Below are positions 27,372-36,533 of a stretch of DNA of 64,000 nucleotides, one piece after another. Origin of the DNA: Desulfobulbus oralis (GTDB lineage: Bacteria > Desulfobacterota > Desulfobulbia > Desulfobulbales > Desulfobulbaceae); the NCBI RefSeq assembly GCF_002952055.1, contig NZ_CP021255.1, positions 434,001-498,000 of the forward strand. The letters are read 5' to 3'. The stretch's first letter is position 1; each line of letters starts with the position of its first letter. The position numbers and the translations under genes were made by a program. A model generated the notes under the pieces. It had not been told where the DNA came from. It saw only the letters and a list, made by a program, of their open reading frames with translations, and searched no databases.

Positions 27372-28031
27372 TCAGCCGGCGGCAGACCAGCCATGGGCGC
27401 CGATCAGGTCGACAAAGCGGACCCGGGCCAGCTCCTGGACCTTGTATTCGCCCTGCACCAGCTCCACCAGCTCCAGGATCTGCCCGCTCCGGTCGCCCAC
27501 AGGCATGACCAGAAGACCGGGATCGGCCAGTTGTGCGAGCAAGGGTTCGGGCACTTCGGGGCAGGCGGCGGTGACGATGATGCGGTCAAAGGGCGCTTCG
27601 GCCGGCCAGCCCTCGGTGCCGTCGGCCAGACGGGAGAGGATGTTGTGGCAACGCAGGCGGTCGAAATTGCGGCGGGCGCGGTTTAAAAGCGATTCAACGC
27701 GCTCCACGGTGCAGACCCGGGCGCAGAGCTGGGACAGCACCACGGCCTGATACCCCGAGCCGGTGCCGACTTCCAGCGCCTTTTCCCGACCGCTCAGGGC
27801 CAGGGCTTCGGTCATCAGGGCCACGATATAGGGTTGGGAAATGGTTTGGCCGCCGCCGATGGGCAGGGGAAAATCGCCGTAGGCCTGCTCCTGCATGGCG
27901 TCTTCCACGAAGAGGTGCCGGGGCACTGCCCGCATGGCAGCAAGCACCTGCGGATCGCGGATGCCGCGGCCCACAAGCTGCTCGGCGACCATCCGGTCGC
28001 GATTGATGGCAAAGGCAGACGACGACAGCAC
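27372..28031 (-). CDS. pcm: Protein-L-isoaspartate O-methyltransferase
   Basis: Pcm methylates isoaspartyl residues with S-adenosylmethionine to start repair of aged proteins. The 219-residue protein shows RDRMVAEQLVGRGIRDPQVL and AMRAVPRHLFVEDAM. Then come the active-site loop PIGGGQTISQPYIVALM, the SAM-binding motif ALEVGTGSGYQAVVL, and IIVTAACPEVPEPLL. It appears to start at GTG 28031 (complement), seven bases after the stop of the lipoprotein gene. The two genes and the downstream ATPase gene are co-directional. Confidence 0.93.
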   Translation of the reverse strand: MLSSSAFAINRDRMVAEQLVGRGIRDPQVLAAMRAVPRHLFVEDAMQEQAYGDFPLPIGGGQTISQPYIVALMTEALALSGREKALEVGTGSGYQAVVLSQLCARVCTVERVESLLNRARRNFDRLRCHNILSRLADGTEGWPAEAPFDRIIVTAACPEVPEPLLAQLADPGLLVMPVGDRSGQILELVELVQGEYKVQELARVRFVDLIGAHGWSAAG

Positions 28032-28037
28032 TTGGAT

Positions 28038-28415
28038 TTATTTCCAGTTATAGTCTTTGACCCATTCCTGGTCTTTTTCGCTGAATTTGCGGAATACGAC
28101 GTTCTGCACCACGTCTTCCCTGATGGTCACGATCAGCATCTCGTAGCCGTTGGCATCGGCAAAGCGGCCCACAAGCGGCATCTCGCCCCAAAAGCTGAAA
28201 GTGTCTTCCGAGTAGACATACTCTTTGACGCCTGCCGACACGTTGCGCACGCCCTTTGGCTCGCCCAGATACTGGTGCAGCTCGGTGATCGTGGTCTGCC
28301 CCGGTCGGAGCAGCGCGGCGTCGGAGGCCAGATGACGCACCGGCGTGGCCGGTGCACAGGCACTGAGAACAAGGACAAGCAGCAGGGCTGGCAGGAATTG
28401 GCGACTGTGATTCAT
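28038..28415 (-). CDS. Small lipoprotein, BamE/SmpA-like
   Basis: A 125-residue protein with a type II signal peptide, MNHSRQFLPALLLVLVLSAC, whose lipobox LSAC puts the lipidated Cys at residue 20. The mature part (LRPGQTTITELHQYLGEPKG then VYSEDTFSFWG, ending VVQNVVFRKFS) follows the pattern of the BamE/SmpA-OmlA fold: a G-x-T/S helix, LGEP, then beta strands. It is probably an outer-membrane lipoprotein. A longer upstream frame to 28613 is rejected because it would overlap htpG and hide the signal peptide. Confidence 0.8.
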   Translation of the reverse strand: MNHSRQFLPALLLVLVLSACAPATPVRHLASDAALLRPGQTTITELHQYLGEPKGVRNVSAGVKEYVYSEDTFSFWGEMPLVGRFADANGYEMLIVTIREDVVQNVVFRKFSEKDQEWVKDYNWK

Positions 28416-28430
28416 GGCGTTCGGCAACAA

Positions 28431-28471
28431 AAAAAAGGATGTGTTCCTATATACCGGACACATCCTTTTTT
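28431..28471 (-). terminator. Rho-independent terminator of htpG
   Basis: AAAAAAGGATGTGT (28431-28444) and ACACATCCTTTTTT (28458-28471) form a 14-bp perfect stem with a 13-base loop, flanked by A and T runs, 20 bases past the htpG stop. It is strong and symmetrical, and separates htpG from the lipoprotein gene. Confidence 0.92.
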
Positions 28472-28491
28472 CAAGATTAACCGCCCGGGCC

Positions 28492-30369
28492 TCAGTGGCC
28501 GGCCGCCTTGTCCAGAATGCGGTAGCTGCGCTGCACCATGGCCAGCGGGTCGACATCCAGCCCGGCCTGGATACGGGCGTTGTCGTGCATCTGCCAGGCC
28601 AGATCGGCGGCAAAGTCCCGGTCGCTGTCCTTCAGCGCTGCGAGCTTCTTGATCAGCGGGCTGGCCCCGTTGATCTCCATGTCCTTTTTGCCGCCCATGC
28701 TCATGGGGTCGCCCTGACCGGAGGCCTTGAGCAGGCGCTCCATGGAGGAGGTCATGAAGCCGCCCACGTTCACAATCATGGCCGGGCTGTCCACCAGCCG
28801 GGCCGAGGGTTTGACCGCCTCCACCCGGTCGCCCAGCACTTCCTTCATCCAGGCGCAGAGGGCGTTGAGCGCATCCTGGGAGAGCGGCTCCTCCTTTGGC
28901 GTTTCAGGCGGCTCCGCCTGCGGCGTACCCGTGGTTTTGGAAAGATCCAGGTCTTCCCGGTCGGCGGAGACCAGTTTCCTGTCCCGGTATTTGCCCAGAT
29001 GGTTCAAAACAAAGTCGTCCACCGGCTCCAGGGTATACAGAATCTCCACCCCCTTTTGGCGGAACATTTCCACGTAGGGACCGTGTTCCACTGCCGCGCG
29101 GCTGGGCCCATTGATGTAGTAAATGGCATCCTGGCCCTGGGCCATGCGGTTGACATAGGTGTCCAGGGAGATCATTTCGCCTGCTTCGGTGGCCGAGGAT
29201 TCGAAGCGCAGGAGCTTGCCCAGATCGTCCCTGTACTCGAAGTCCGAGGTCACGCCTTCCTTGATGAAGATGCCGAAGGTACGCCAGAACTCCTGATATT
29301 TCTTCGGGTCGCTGTCTGCCTCCTCGCCGAGGAACTTGATGAGCCGCTTGGTCAGCACCCGTTTCAGTTTGAGCACCAGGCTGCTGTCCTGCAGGGCCTG
29401 ACGGGAAATATTGAGCGGCAGGTCTTCGGAATCCACCACGCCTTTGAGAAAACGCAGCCACTCGGGCAGGATGTTCTTGCTGTGCTGGTCGATCAGTACC
29501 TTCTGACAGTAGAGATTGACGCCCGGCTCCATCCGGCCCATGCCCAAAACCTCGAAGTTGTCCTTGGGCACATACAGCAGCGCCTGAATGGCCAGGGGCG
29601 CGTCGGCGCTGAAGTGGAAACGGTAGAGCGCCTCATCCGAAGTGCCGCCGATGAACTTGTAAAATTCGTTGTACTCGGCATCCGTGATTTCGCTTTTCGG
29701 CCGCGCCCAGATGGCCTGCACGGTGTTGACCGTCTTGCCTTCGACCTTGACCGGGAAGGGAATGAAGGTGGAGTACTGCTGAATGATGCGCTCGATGGTG
29801 AACTTGCTGGCGTACTCCTGGGCATCTTCCTTCAGTTCGATGATGATTCTGGTGCCGCGGTGCAGACCGGGACAGGGGCCGATGGTGTAGGTGCCGGCGC
29901 CGTCGGAACTCCACTCGTGCCCTTCCTCGCCGCTCGCCGGCCGGCTCTGCACCCGCACCTTTTTTGCCGCCATGAAGACCGAATAGAAGCCCACGCCGAA
30001 TTGGCCGATCAGACTCAGATCCTTTTTCGCCGCCTCGGCCAGCTGCTCCACAAAATTGCCGGAACCGGAATGGGCAATGGTGCCCAGATTGGTCTCCAGC
30101 TCGGCCTTGCTCATGCCGATCCCGGTATCGGTGATGGTCAGCGTATGGTTCTTGTCATCGCAGTCGATGACAATCTCCAGCGGTACGTGCTCGTCAAAGG
30201 CAGGCTTTTCGGCAATGCTCTGGTAGCGGAATTTCTCCAACGCGTCGGCGGCGTTGGAGACCAGCTCCCGCACGAAGATATCCCGCTCCGTGTACAGCGA
30301 GTTGATGACAATATCCAGCATCTTCCGGGTTTCCGCCTGGAATTCCCGGGTTTCCACTTCTGCACTCAT
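28492..30369 (-). CDS. htpG: Molecular chaperone HtpG (Hsp90)
   Basis: A 625-residue bacterial Hsp90. The N-terminal GHKL ATPase shows the N-box (FVRELVSNAADALEKFR), DTGIGM, the lid GTIAHSGSGNF and IGQFGVGFYSVFM. The middle domain has NISRQALQDSSLVLKLKRVL and YRDDLGKLLRFESS, and the C-terminal dimerisation domain is complete. The start at ATG 30369 (complement) is preceded by GGAGAGG; the in-frame extension upstream to 30414 is not supported. The gene is divergent from the protoporphyrinogen oxidase gene. Confidence 0.96.
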   Translation of the reverse strand: MSAEVETREFQAETRKMLDIVINSLYTERDIFVRELVSNAADALEKFRYQSIAEKPAFDEHVPLEIVIDCDDKNHTLTITDTGIGMSKAELETNLGTIAHSGSGNFVEQLAEAAKKDLSLIGQFGVGFYSVFMAAKKVRVQSRPASGEEGHEWSSDGAGTYTIGPCPGLHRGTRIIIELKEDAQEYASKFTIERIIQQYSTFIPFPVKVEGKTVNTVQAIWARPKSEITDAEYNEFYKFIGGTSDEALYRFHFSADAPLAIQALLYVPKDNFEVLGMGRMEPGVNLYCQKVLIDQHSKNILPEWLRFLKGVVDSEDLPLNISRQALQDSSLVLKLKRVLTKRLIKFLGEEADSDPKKYQEFWRTFGIFIKEGVTSDFEYRDDLGKLLRFESSATEAGEMISLDTYVNRMAQGQDAIYYINGPSRAAVEHGPYVEMFRQKGVEILYTLEPVDDFVLNHLGKYRDRKLVSADREDLDLSKTTGTPQAEPPETPKEEPLSQDALNALCAWMKEVLGDRVEAVKPSARLVDSPAMIVNVGGFMTSSMERLLKASGQGDPMSMGGKKDMEINGASPLIKKLAALKDSDRDFAADLAWQMHDNARIQAGLDVDPLAMVQRSYRILDKAAGH

Positions 30370-30538
30370 GTGTTCCTCTCCTAAAAAAACACAAAAACAG
30401 GCCGGCGCCGCCAAAGCTTATGGCCAGCGGCTTGCGGGCGACATTGCTTTCATTTACCGGCACAAGATGGTAAACAGAGTCCCGTTTCTGTCAAGATTCC
30501 AGGCCGCTTGCGGCCCCATCTTCCCTTGGTCCGGTTTT

Positions 30539-31945
30539 ATGCTGCAAACAGATATTTGCATTGTCGGCGGCGGCATCAGCGGTCTGGCCCTGGCGGCCTT
30601 TCTGCTTCGGGAACGCCCGGGGCTGCCGCTTGTGGTGCTGGAACAGGCCGCGCGGCCCGGCGGTATTGTCAAAAGTTTCCGGCAGGACGGCTGGCTGGCC
30701 GAATGGGGACCGCATGGCTTTCTGGACAACTGCCCGGAAGGCCGCGAGCTGGTGGCCCTGGCCGGGCTGGAACAGGATCTGGTGCGCGCGCCGCTCGGCC
30801 GCTTCGTGCGCTATCTGTGCCTGGGCGGCAAACTGGCGCCAGTGCCGCAAACGCCGGCAAAGATCCTCATGGCCCCGCTCATGCGTTGGCAGGACAAGTT
30901 CGGCCTGGCCTGGCGGGATCTGACCAGACCCTTCATGACCGGTGAACCGACTGTGGCGGAATGGATCCGCTACCGCTTTGGCCCGGCCATGCTGCCCTTT
31001 GCCGATGCGGCTTATACCGGCACCTATGCGGGTGATCTGGAGAAACTCCGCATCGACGGGGTGATGCCCTCCCTGCGCGCCCTGGAAAAGGAATACGGTT
31101 CCATCATCCGGGCGCTTTTCGCCAGGCTGCGCGCAAAAGCGCGGGAGCGCAGGAAGACCGGCGCCGGGAAACTGGCCCTGCCTGCCATGCAGAGTTTCCG
31201 GCAGGGCATGGAACAACTGCCTCTGGCCTTGGCGGCGCAACTGCAGGCTGAGGGCCTGTTACATCTGGAAACCAGGGTACAGGGGCTGAGGCCGGATGAG
31301 GATGCAAAGGGCTGGCTGGTGCAGACCGATGGGACCGGGTACCGGTGCCGCGAGCTGGTGTTGGCCCTGCCGGCGAACACGGCGCTTCAGCTTTTGCCGG
31401 AGGGCATGGAGCCGCCTGCAGCGGGGCTGCCCGAGGCGCGACTGGCCAGCGTTATCCTCGGTTTCGGCCCGGAAGCGCGCATTCCCTTCGGCTTTGGCTA
31501 CCTGGCGCCGGAGCGGGAGCAGCGCTTCGCCATGGGCACGCTCTTTTCTTCCCACATGTTTCCGGAACGCGCACCGGCAGACGGCCAACTGCTGGAAGTG
31601 CTGGTGGGCGGCCGGCGGCACCCGGAACGGCTGGAGCTGGAAGACAATGAAATGATCCGGGAGACGCTGGCAGACCTGAGGCAGCTCATCCATCTGCCCG
31701 CAGCCCCCCGTTTTGCCACGGTCCTGCGCGGCGAGGCCGGGATTCCCCAGGCCGAGCAGCAGTATCTGCAGCTTTTGTCCTGGCGCGAGCAGAGCGCCCG
31801 CAGCAGCCCGCATCTGCACCTTCTGGGCTTTGGCTGGCAGGGCATAGGCCTGAACGAGATGATCCGGGAAGCCAAAAATCTGGCGCTCCGCCTTCTCAGG
31901 CGGCCATCAGCATCACAAAACGAAATCAAAGGCGTTTACATGTAA
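30539..31945 (+). CDS. hemG: Protoporphyrinogen oxidase, HemY-type flavoprotein
   Basis: A 468-residue FAD enzyme that oxidises protoporphyrinogen IX to protoporphyrin IX in haem synthesis. It has the dinucleotide-binding N-terminus DICIVGGGISGLALAAFLLR, the motif EQAARPGGIVKSF with WLAEWGPHGFLDN, and the C-terminal FAD contact LLGFGWQGIGLNEMIREAKN. These agree with the oxygen-type HemY/PpoX family, also present in anaerobes. The ATG at 30539 is chosen as the start closest to the family N-terminus. The gene ends 12 bases before the next gene. Confidence 0.9.
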   Translation: MLQTDICIVGGGISGLALAAFLLRERPGLPLVVLEQAARPGGIVKSFRQDGWLAEWGPHGFLDNCPEGRELVALAGLEQDLVRAPLGRFVRYLCLGGKLAPVPQTPAKILMAPLMRWQDKFGLAWRDLTRPFMTGEPTVAEWIRYRFGPAMLPFADAAYTGTYAGDLEKLRIDGVMPSLRALEKEYGSIIRALFARLRAKARERRKTGAGKLALPAMQSFRQGMEQLPLALAAQLQAEGLLHLETRVQGLRPDEDAKGWLVQTDGTGYRCRELVLALPANTALQLLPEGMEPPAAGLPEARLASVILGFGPEARIPFGFGYLAPEREQRFAMGTLFSSHMFPERAPADGQLLEVLVGGRRHPERLELEDNEMIRETLADLRQLIHLPAAPRFATVLRGEAGIPQAEQQYLQLLSWREQSARSSPHLHLLGFGWQGIGLNEMIREAKNLALRLLRRPSASQNEIKGVYM

Positions 31946-31957
31946 GGAGAGGCCCCG

Positions 31958-32644
31958 ATGTATATTGGCAGCATCATGCGTACGGACCTGATCACGGTTG
32001 CTCCGAAAACCACGCTGGTGGAGGCGAAGGAGCTTTTGGAGAAACACCGCATCGACCATCTGCTGGTGGTGAAGAGCGGCAAGCTGGCGGGCGTGGTGTC
32101 TGACCGCGATCTCAGGCAGAACTGGGCTTCGCCTGCCACGGCCCTGAGCGCCCACGAGCTTTCCTACCTGCTCAACACGGTGACCCTGGGCATGATCATG
32201 GTAAAAACCGTGGTCACGGCCGGGCCGGACACCACCATCGAGCGGGCCGCCTGGATCATGCAGGTGAACAACATCAACAGTCTGCCCGTCATGGCGGACG
32301 GCGAGCTGGTGGGCATTGTCACCAGCACCGATGTCATGGCCGTGCTGCTGAACGCCATTGGCATGAGTGAGGACAGCCGCAGGCTCGGTCTCTTTGTGGA
32401 GGATCAAATCGGCCGGCTGGCCACGGTGACGGCAGCGCTCCGGGACGCGGAAGTCAATATCCAGAGCTTTTTCTGCTATCCGGTGCCGGGTCACCGGAAG
32501 CTCAGCCAACTGGTCATCCGCGTGCACCGGGCCGACGGCGAACGTGCCGCCGCAGCGCTGGAAAAGGTGGGTTTCCGCGTCATGACCCATTACAGCAAGG
32601 ATATTACGCCCTTTCTGCCGGAGGGCTGTCAGCGCTGCAGTTGA
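31958..32644 (+). CDS. CBS-pair and ACT-domain protein, AcuB-like
   Basis: A 228-residue protein with two CBS motifs (about 1-125: IMRTDLITVAPKTTLVEAKE; MIMVKTVVTAGPDTTIERAA; SLPVMADGELVGIVTSTDV) and a C-terminal ACT-like region (about 145-215: LGLFVEDQIGRLATVTAALR). Such proteins sense nucleotides or amino acids and regulate enzymes; AcuB is the usual name, but the partner is unknown here. A strong AAGGAGAGG ribosome-binding site precedes the ATG. It lies 12 bp downstream of the protoporphyrinogen oxidase gene and is likely co-transcribed. Confidence 0.85.
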   Translation: MYIGSIMRTDLITVAPKTTLVEAKELLEKHRIDHLLVVKSGKLAGVVSDRDLRQNWASPATALSAHELSYLLNTVTLGMIMVKTVVTAGPDTTIERAAWIMQVNNINSLPVMADGELVGIVTSTDVMAVLLNAIGMSEDSRRLGLFVEDQIGRLATVTAALRDAEVNIQSFFCYPVPGHRKLSQLVIRVHRADGERAAAALEKVGFRVMTHYSKDITPFLPEGCQRCS

Positions 32645-32673
32645 GTGCGTCTGTATCGAAAAGCCTCCGGACG

Positions 32674-32694
32674 CCGCCCCATGAAAAGGGGCGG
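32674..32694. terminator. Possible hairpin between convergent genes
   Basis: CCGCCCC and GGGGCGG form a 7-bp stem with a 7-base loop in the gap between the CBS-ACT gene (+) and nrdJ (-). There is no T run on the correct side for either strand, so the terminator role is uncertain. Confidence 0.35.
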
Positions 32695-32726
32695 AAAAAG
32701 CGCCGCGGTTCGGGCCGGTCCTCTGT

Positions 32727-34901
32727 TTATGCGCACTTGGAGTAGCCGCAGTCCAGGCAGTGTTCACAGCCCTCTTCAAACACCAGACTGCCGCCGCATT
32801 CGGGGCAGGACGAGGCGAAGCCGAAGCGGGTGCCGGCCATGAAGGACTTGAGCAGCCGGCTGAGCTGGGCGGGCAAATCCAGGCGGTGGCCGCTGGACCG
32901 GTCGAGCTGTTTGATGATTTCGCCCATGGGAATCTGGTAGCGGAGGGCCAGGGACACCAGCCGGCAGGTCGTGGTCCACATGGTGGACTTGTCCTTCAGA
33001 TCGACCCGGTTGTCAAAGGGGAACTTGGCGAAGACCTCCATCGGGTTTTCTTCCTCGTCAAAGCAGACAATCAGGTAAATGGTGCTCTGGTTGACGTCTT
33101 TCAGGCGGTAGCGCTTGGCGTTCAGCACATCCGGCAGCATGGCCTTTTCCTGCAGGCCGGCGGTTGAAACCACCGCGCTCTTTTCGTCCTTGCTCCTGTT
33201 GCCCGCGTTCAGCACCTGACCTTCGCGGGAGCCGTCCCGGTACACGGTAATGCCCTTGCAACCCAACTCATGGGCCAGCAGGTAGCCACGGCGCACATCC
33301 TCCCTGGTGGCGCTGTTCGGCATATTGATAGTCTTGCTGATGGAGGAATCCACACCGCTTTTCTGGAGCGCGCCCTGCATCCGGATATGGTCTTCCGGGG
33401 CGATGTCCTGGGCGGTGCGGAAAATCTCCTGCCATTTCTCCGGAATCTCCTGCTGCCCGACAACCGAACCGCTCGCCGCCACCTTTTCCATGAGCCGGGG
33501 CGAATAAAAGCCCTCGCGCCGGGCCACCTGCTCGAAGAGCCTGTTCACCATCGGCAGCCGGTCGCCATCCATCACGTGCTTGATCATGACGATGGAGAAA
33601 TAGGGCTCGCAGCCCGAGGCGCAGTCGGCAATCATGGACACCGTGCCGGTGGGCTGAATGGAGGTGAGGGCCGCGTTGCGGCGGGCCGGATATTTGTTGT
33701 ACTGCGGGTCATACGCCGGAAACGCGCCCTTGAGTTTGGCCAGGGCGATCGACGCCTGCTCCGCTTCCGCATGGATGAAGTTCATGACCTCGGCGGCCGC
33801 TTTCCGGCCTTCCTGACTGGCATAGGGCAGCTCCAGCTGAATCAGCATGTCGTGCAGGCCCATGATGCCCAGGCCCACCTTGCGGGTCTTCTGGGTCATG
33901 GCCGCGATTTCCGGGATGGGAAAGCGGTTGCAGTCGATGACGTTGTCCAGAAAGCGCACCGCAAGGCGCACCGTGGCAGCCAGCCGGGTCGAGTCCACCT
34001 TGCCGCCGGTCACAAAGCGGCCCAGATTGATGGAACCCAGATTGCAGGATTCGTAGGGCAAAAGCCACTGCTCGCCGCAGGGATTGGTGGCCTCGAAGTC
34101 GCCCAGTTGCGGGGTGGCGTTGTCGCGGTTGGCCGCGTCGATGAAGAGCACGCCCGGCTCGCCCGTATGCCAGGCCCGGTCGATGATCTCCTCGAAGACC
34201 TGCCGGGCGGGCAGGCTGTCGCTCACCGCCCCGGTGGCCGGATTGACAAGGTCGTAGCTGGCGTCGTCCTTTACGGCCTGCATGAAGGCATCGGTGATGG
34301 CCACACTGAAGTTGAAGTTGTTGTAGCGGCTCTGGTCTTCCTTGGCGCTGATAAAGGCGAGAATGTCCGGATGATCCACGCGCAGAACACCCATGTTCGC
34401 GCCCCGGCGCTTGCCGCCCTGCTTGATGGTCTCGGTGGCGGCGTCGAACACCGCGGCAAAGCTGAGCGGGCCGGAGGCCACGCCCTGGGTGGATTTCACC
34501 GCCGCGTTTTTGGGCCTGAGGCGGGAAAAGGAATAGCCGGTGCCGCCGCCGGTCTTGTGCACCAGAGCGCCGTTTCTGATCGAGGTGAAGATGCCGTCCA
34601 TGGAATCTTCCACCGGCAGGACGAAGCAGGCGGAGAGCTGACCCAGGTCGGTGCCCGCGTTCATCAGGCAGGGCGAGTTGGGCAGAAAATCCAGGGAATG
34701 CATCATGGTGTAAAATTGCCCGGCCAGCTCTTCCGCATCCGGCTGACCGGCATCCACCGCCGCCACGGCCTTGGCCACCCGCCGGCAGAGGATATCCCAG
34801 TTTTCGAGAACCTTGCCGTTCTCGTCTTTCAGGTAATAGCGGCGTTGCAAAACGGTTTCCGCGGTTTCAGTCAGGGCAGATTGGGGCTTGGACTCGCTCA
34901 T
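32727..34901 (-). CDS. nrdJ: Vitamin B12-dependent ribonucleotide reductase, class II
   Basis: A 724-residue class II enzyme that makes deoxyribonucleotides using adenosylcobalamin to generate the thiyl radical. It shows NSPCLMNAGTDLGQLSACFV (redox Cys), TGGGTGYSFSRLRP, the active-site loop ATNPCGEQWLLPYESCNLGS with the Asn-Cys-Glu triad, and SIQPTGTVSMIADCASGCEP. The C-terminal cysteine-rich tail (CPECGGSLVFEEGCEHCLDC) supplies reducing equivalents. ATG 34901 (complement) fits the family N-terminus; an extension to 34994 is not supported. The B12 need links it to the cobamide genes at the left end of the window. Confidence 0.95.
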   Translation of the reverse strand: MSESKPQSALTETAETVLQRRYYLKDENGKVLENWDILCRRVAKAVAAVDAGQPDAEELAGQFYTMMHSLDFLPNSPCLMNAGTDLGQLSACFVLPVEDSMDGIFTSIRNGALVHKTGGGTGYSFSRLRPKNAAVKSTQGVASGPLSFAAVFDAATETIKQGGKRRGANMGVLRVDHPDILAFISAKEDQSRYNNFNFSVAITDAFMQAVKDDASYDLVNPATGAVSDSLPARQVFEEIIDRAWHTGEPGVLFIDAANRDNATPQLGDFEATNPCGEQWLLPYESCNLGSINLGRFVTGGKVDSTRLAATVRLAVRFLDNVIDCNRFPIPEIAAMTQKTRKVGLGIMGLHDMLIQLELPYASQEGRKAAAEVMNFIHAEAEQASIALAKLKGAFPAYDPQYNKYPARRNAALTSIQPTGTVSMIADCASGCEPYFSIVMIKHVMDGDRLPMVNRLFEQVARREGFYSPRLMEKVAASGSVVGQQEIPEKWQEIFRTAQDIAPEDHIRMQGALQKSGVDSSISKTINMPNSATREDVRRGYLLAHELGCKGITVYRDGSREGQVLNAGNRSKDEKSAVVSTAGLQEKAMLPDVLNAKRYRLKDVNQSTIYLIVCFDEEENPMEVFAKFPFDNRVDLKDKSTMWTTTCRLVSLALRYQIPMGEIIKQLDRSSGHRLDLPAQLSRLLKSFMAGTRFGFASSCPECGGSLVFEEGCEHCLDCGYSKCA

Positions 34902-35051
34902 GTCGTGTGCTGTGTCGGCTGTGGTAGCGGCCTGCCAGGCGGTTTGCCGGGCAGGCCCGAAATCCGGAAAAGGGCAAAGTAGCCCAGGATACAAGAGAAT
35001 GACAAAAAAAACACTCCATACGCAGGAAGGCTTTGGCGTGGGGCGGCTTGT

Positions 35052-36533
35052 TCAGCGCCTTTTCCTGTCCAGCAGGGTGGCGCAAAAACCGCAGGGATGG
35101 AAGCCTGCCTCCCTGGCGACCCGGGCGTCCTTGAATTCGATCCGGCACTGCGGAGAATCGTACTGGGCGCATTCCGGAAAATGGAAGGCGCGGGTGTGCA
35201 CATTGGCGTGGATCAGCAAACCCGCACCCGCATCCAGCCCGCCCTGGCTCTGCTGCGCCGGGCGGCCCAGAAAACGTACCAGCAGGGCGCGGCCCCAGCT
35301 CCGGACAGCGAGCAAAACCGGGCGTAGATAGCGGTCATAGCGCAGAACCAGGGCCACGTGCACCCGTTCCGGCAAAAGCGGCCGTTCCTGGTCCACCCGC
35401 CACAGAAAGTAGAGCGCAAAGAGCAGGAACAGGGCATTGGGCAGCCACATGCCCAGGGCCATGGGCAGGATGCGGCTTTCGCACAGCACCTTGGCCAGGG
35501 TAAAGGCAATGTAATAGCCCACAAAGACGGCGAGCCCCAGGGGGATGCCCACCGCGCGCCGGCCCGGTCCAGCCTGCAGGGCCAGCGGCAGACCGATCAG
35601 ACTCAGGATGAAACAGCCCACCGGCATGCTCAGGCGGTGATGAAAGGTCGAACGGTAGCTGAGACCCTCCTTGCTGTGCCGGCCCACCTGTTTCGCAGCG
35701 GCCAAAAGCTGGCTCTGGGTCATGGCGCCGCGTCCCTGTTTGCCAAGCCCTCCGCCCGGCGTTTGCAGGGGGATCTGCAACTGGTAGCGCTTGAAGCGCA
35801 GCACCTGGTTGTCCTGCCGGAGGTAGTCCTTGTGCACCAAGGTATTGTCCACATTGTGCAGCGTGCCGTTTTCCAGCACCACCACGGCCTGCATGTGCTC
35901 CACATCCGAGCGCAGTTGGCCGGACCTGGCCACGGTGATGAGCGGCTGCACGCGGCCACGGGAGTCGGACACGTAGACGCCGTGCCAGTTCTGCTGCTCG
36001 TCGATATCCTCCACATAGACCACTATATCGCCCAGGGCCTCGGTGAATTCCCGTTCCTTCAGGCCCTTGTCTATTTTTTCCTTGGCGAGCTGGAACATAA
36101 GCTGCTTCATCGACTGCTCGCCCCGGGGGATCAGCTTGACGGAAAAATAGCCGGTGACCGCGGCGATGACCGCCGAAACCACGAGCACCGGCGGCAGCAT
36201 CTGCCGGAGACTGATGCCGCAGGCCTTGAAGGCCAGAATCTCCCGGTCGTTCGCGAGGCGGGAAAAGCAGATGATCACCCCGATCATGCTGGCCATGGGG
36301 ATGATGTAGAGCAGCATATGGGGGAAGAGGTAGGCGTTCAGACGGATGAAGTCCGCAATGCCGATGCGCAGGACCAGCACCACATCCAGAAGCGGAATGA
36401 GCTGCACCAGAAAAAAGATGCCGTAGAGCAGAACAAAGCTCGCAAAAAAGGGCGCCAGCAGTTCCGCCGCTATGTAGCTGTAGAGCAGAAAAGGCGGCCG
36501 CCCTGACCAGAGGGATCGGACAGGATTATTCAT
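35052..36533 (-). CDS. lptF: LPS export permease LptF with unusual C-terminal Cys/His domain
   Basis: A 493-residue YjgP/YjgQ-family inner-membrane protein of the LptBFG lipopolysaccharide exporter. The N-terminal helices (YIAAELLAPFFASFVLLYGI; LLYIIPMASMIGVIICFSRL), the beta-jellyroll periplasmic middle and the C-terminal helix group (RLSMPVGCFILSLIGLPLAL; GYYIAFTLAKVL) are all present. After about residue 430 there is an extra segment with HANVHTRAFHFPECAQYDSP, then CRIEFKDARVAREAGFHPCG and FC, resembling an Ada-type metal-binding fold. LptF is normally 350-400 residues, so this tail is an addition. The start overlaps the stop of the M23 peptidase gene upstream. Confidence 0.85.
   Translation of the reverse strand: MNNPVRSLWSGRPPFLLYSYIAAELLAPFFASFVLLYGIFFLVQLIPLLDVVLVLRIGIADFIRLNAYLFPHMLLYIIPMASMIGVIICFSRLANDREILAFKACGISLRQMLPPVLVVSAVIAAVTGYFSVKLIPRGEQSMKQLMFQLAKEKIDKGLKEREFTEALGDIVVYVEDIDEQQNWHGVYVSDSRGRVQPLITVARSGQLRSDVEHMQAVVVLENGTLHNVDNTLVHKDYLRQDNQVLRFKRYQLQIPLQTPGGGLGKQGRGAMTQSQLLAAAKQVGRHSKEGLSYRSTFHHRLSMPVGCFILSLIGLPLALQAGPGRRAVGIPLGLAVFVGYYIAFTLAKVLCESRILPMALGMWLPNALFLLFALYFLWRVDQERPLLPERVHVALVLRYDRYLRPVLLAVRSWGRALLVRFLGRPAQQSQGGLDAGAGLLIHANVHTRAFHFPECAQYDSPQCRIEFKDARVAREAGFHPCGFCATLLDRKRR

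Noticed and set aside
33270-34982. 570-codon plus-strand frame opposite nrdJ
   Set aside because: Shadow of the NrdJ gene; no motif or ribosome-binding site.
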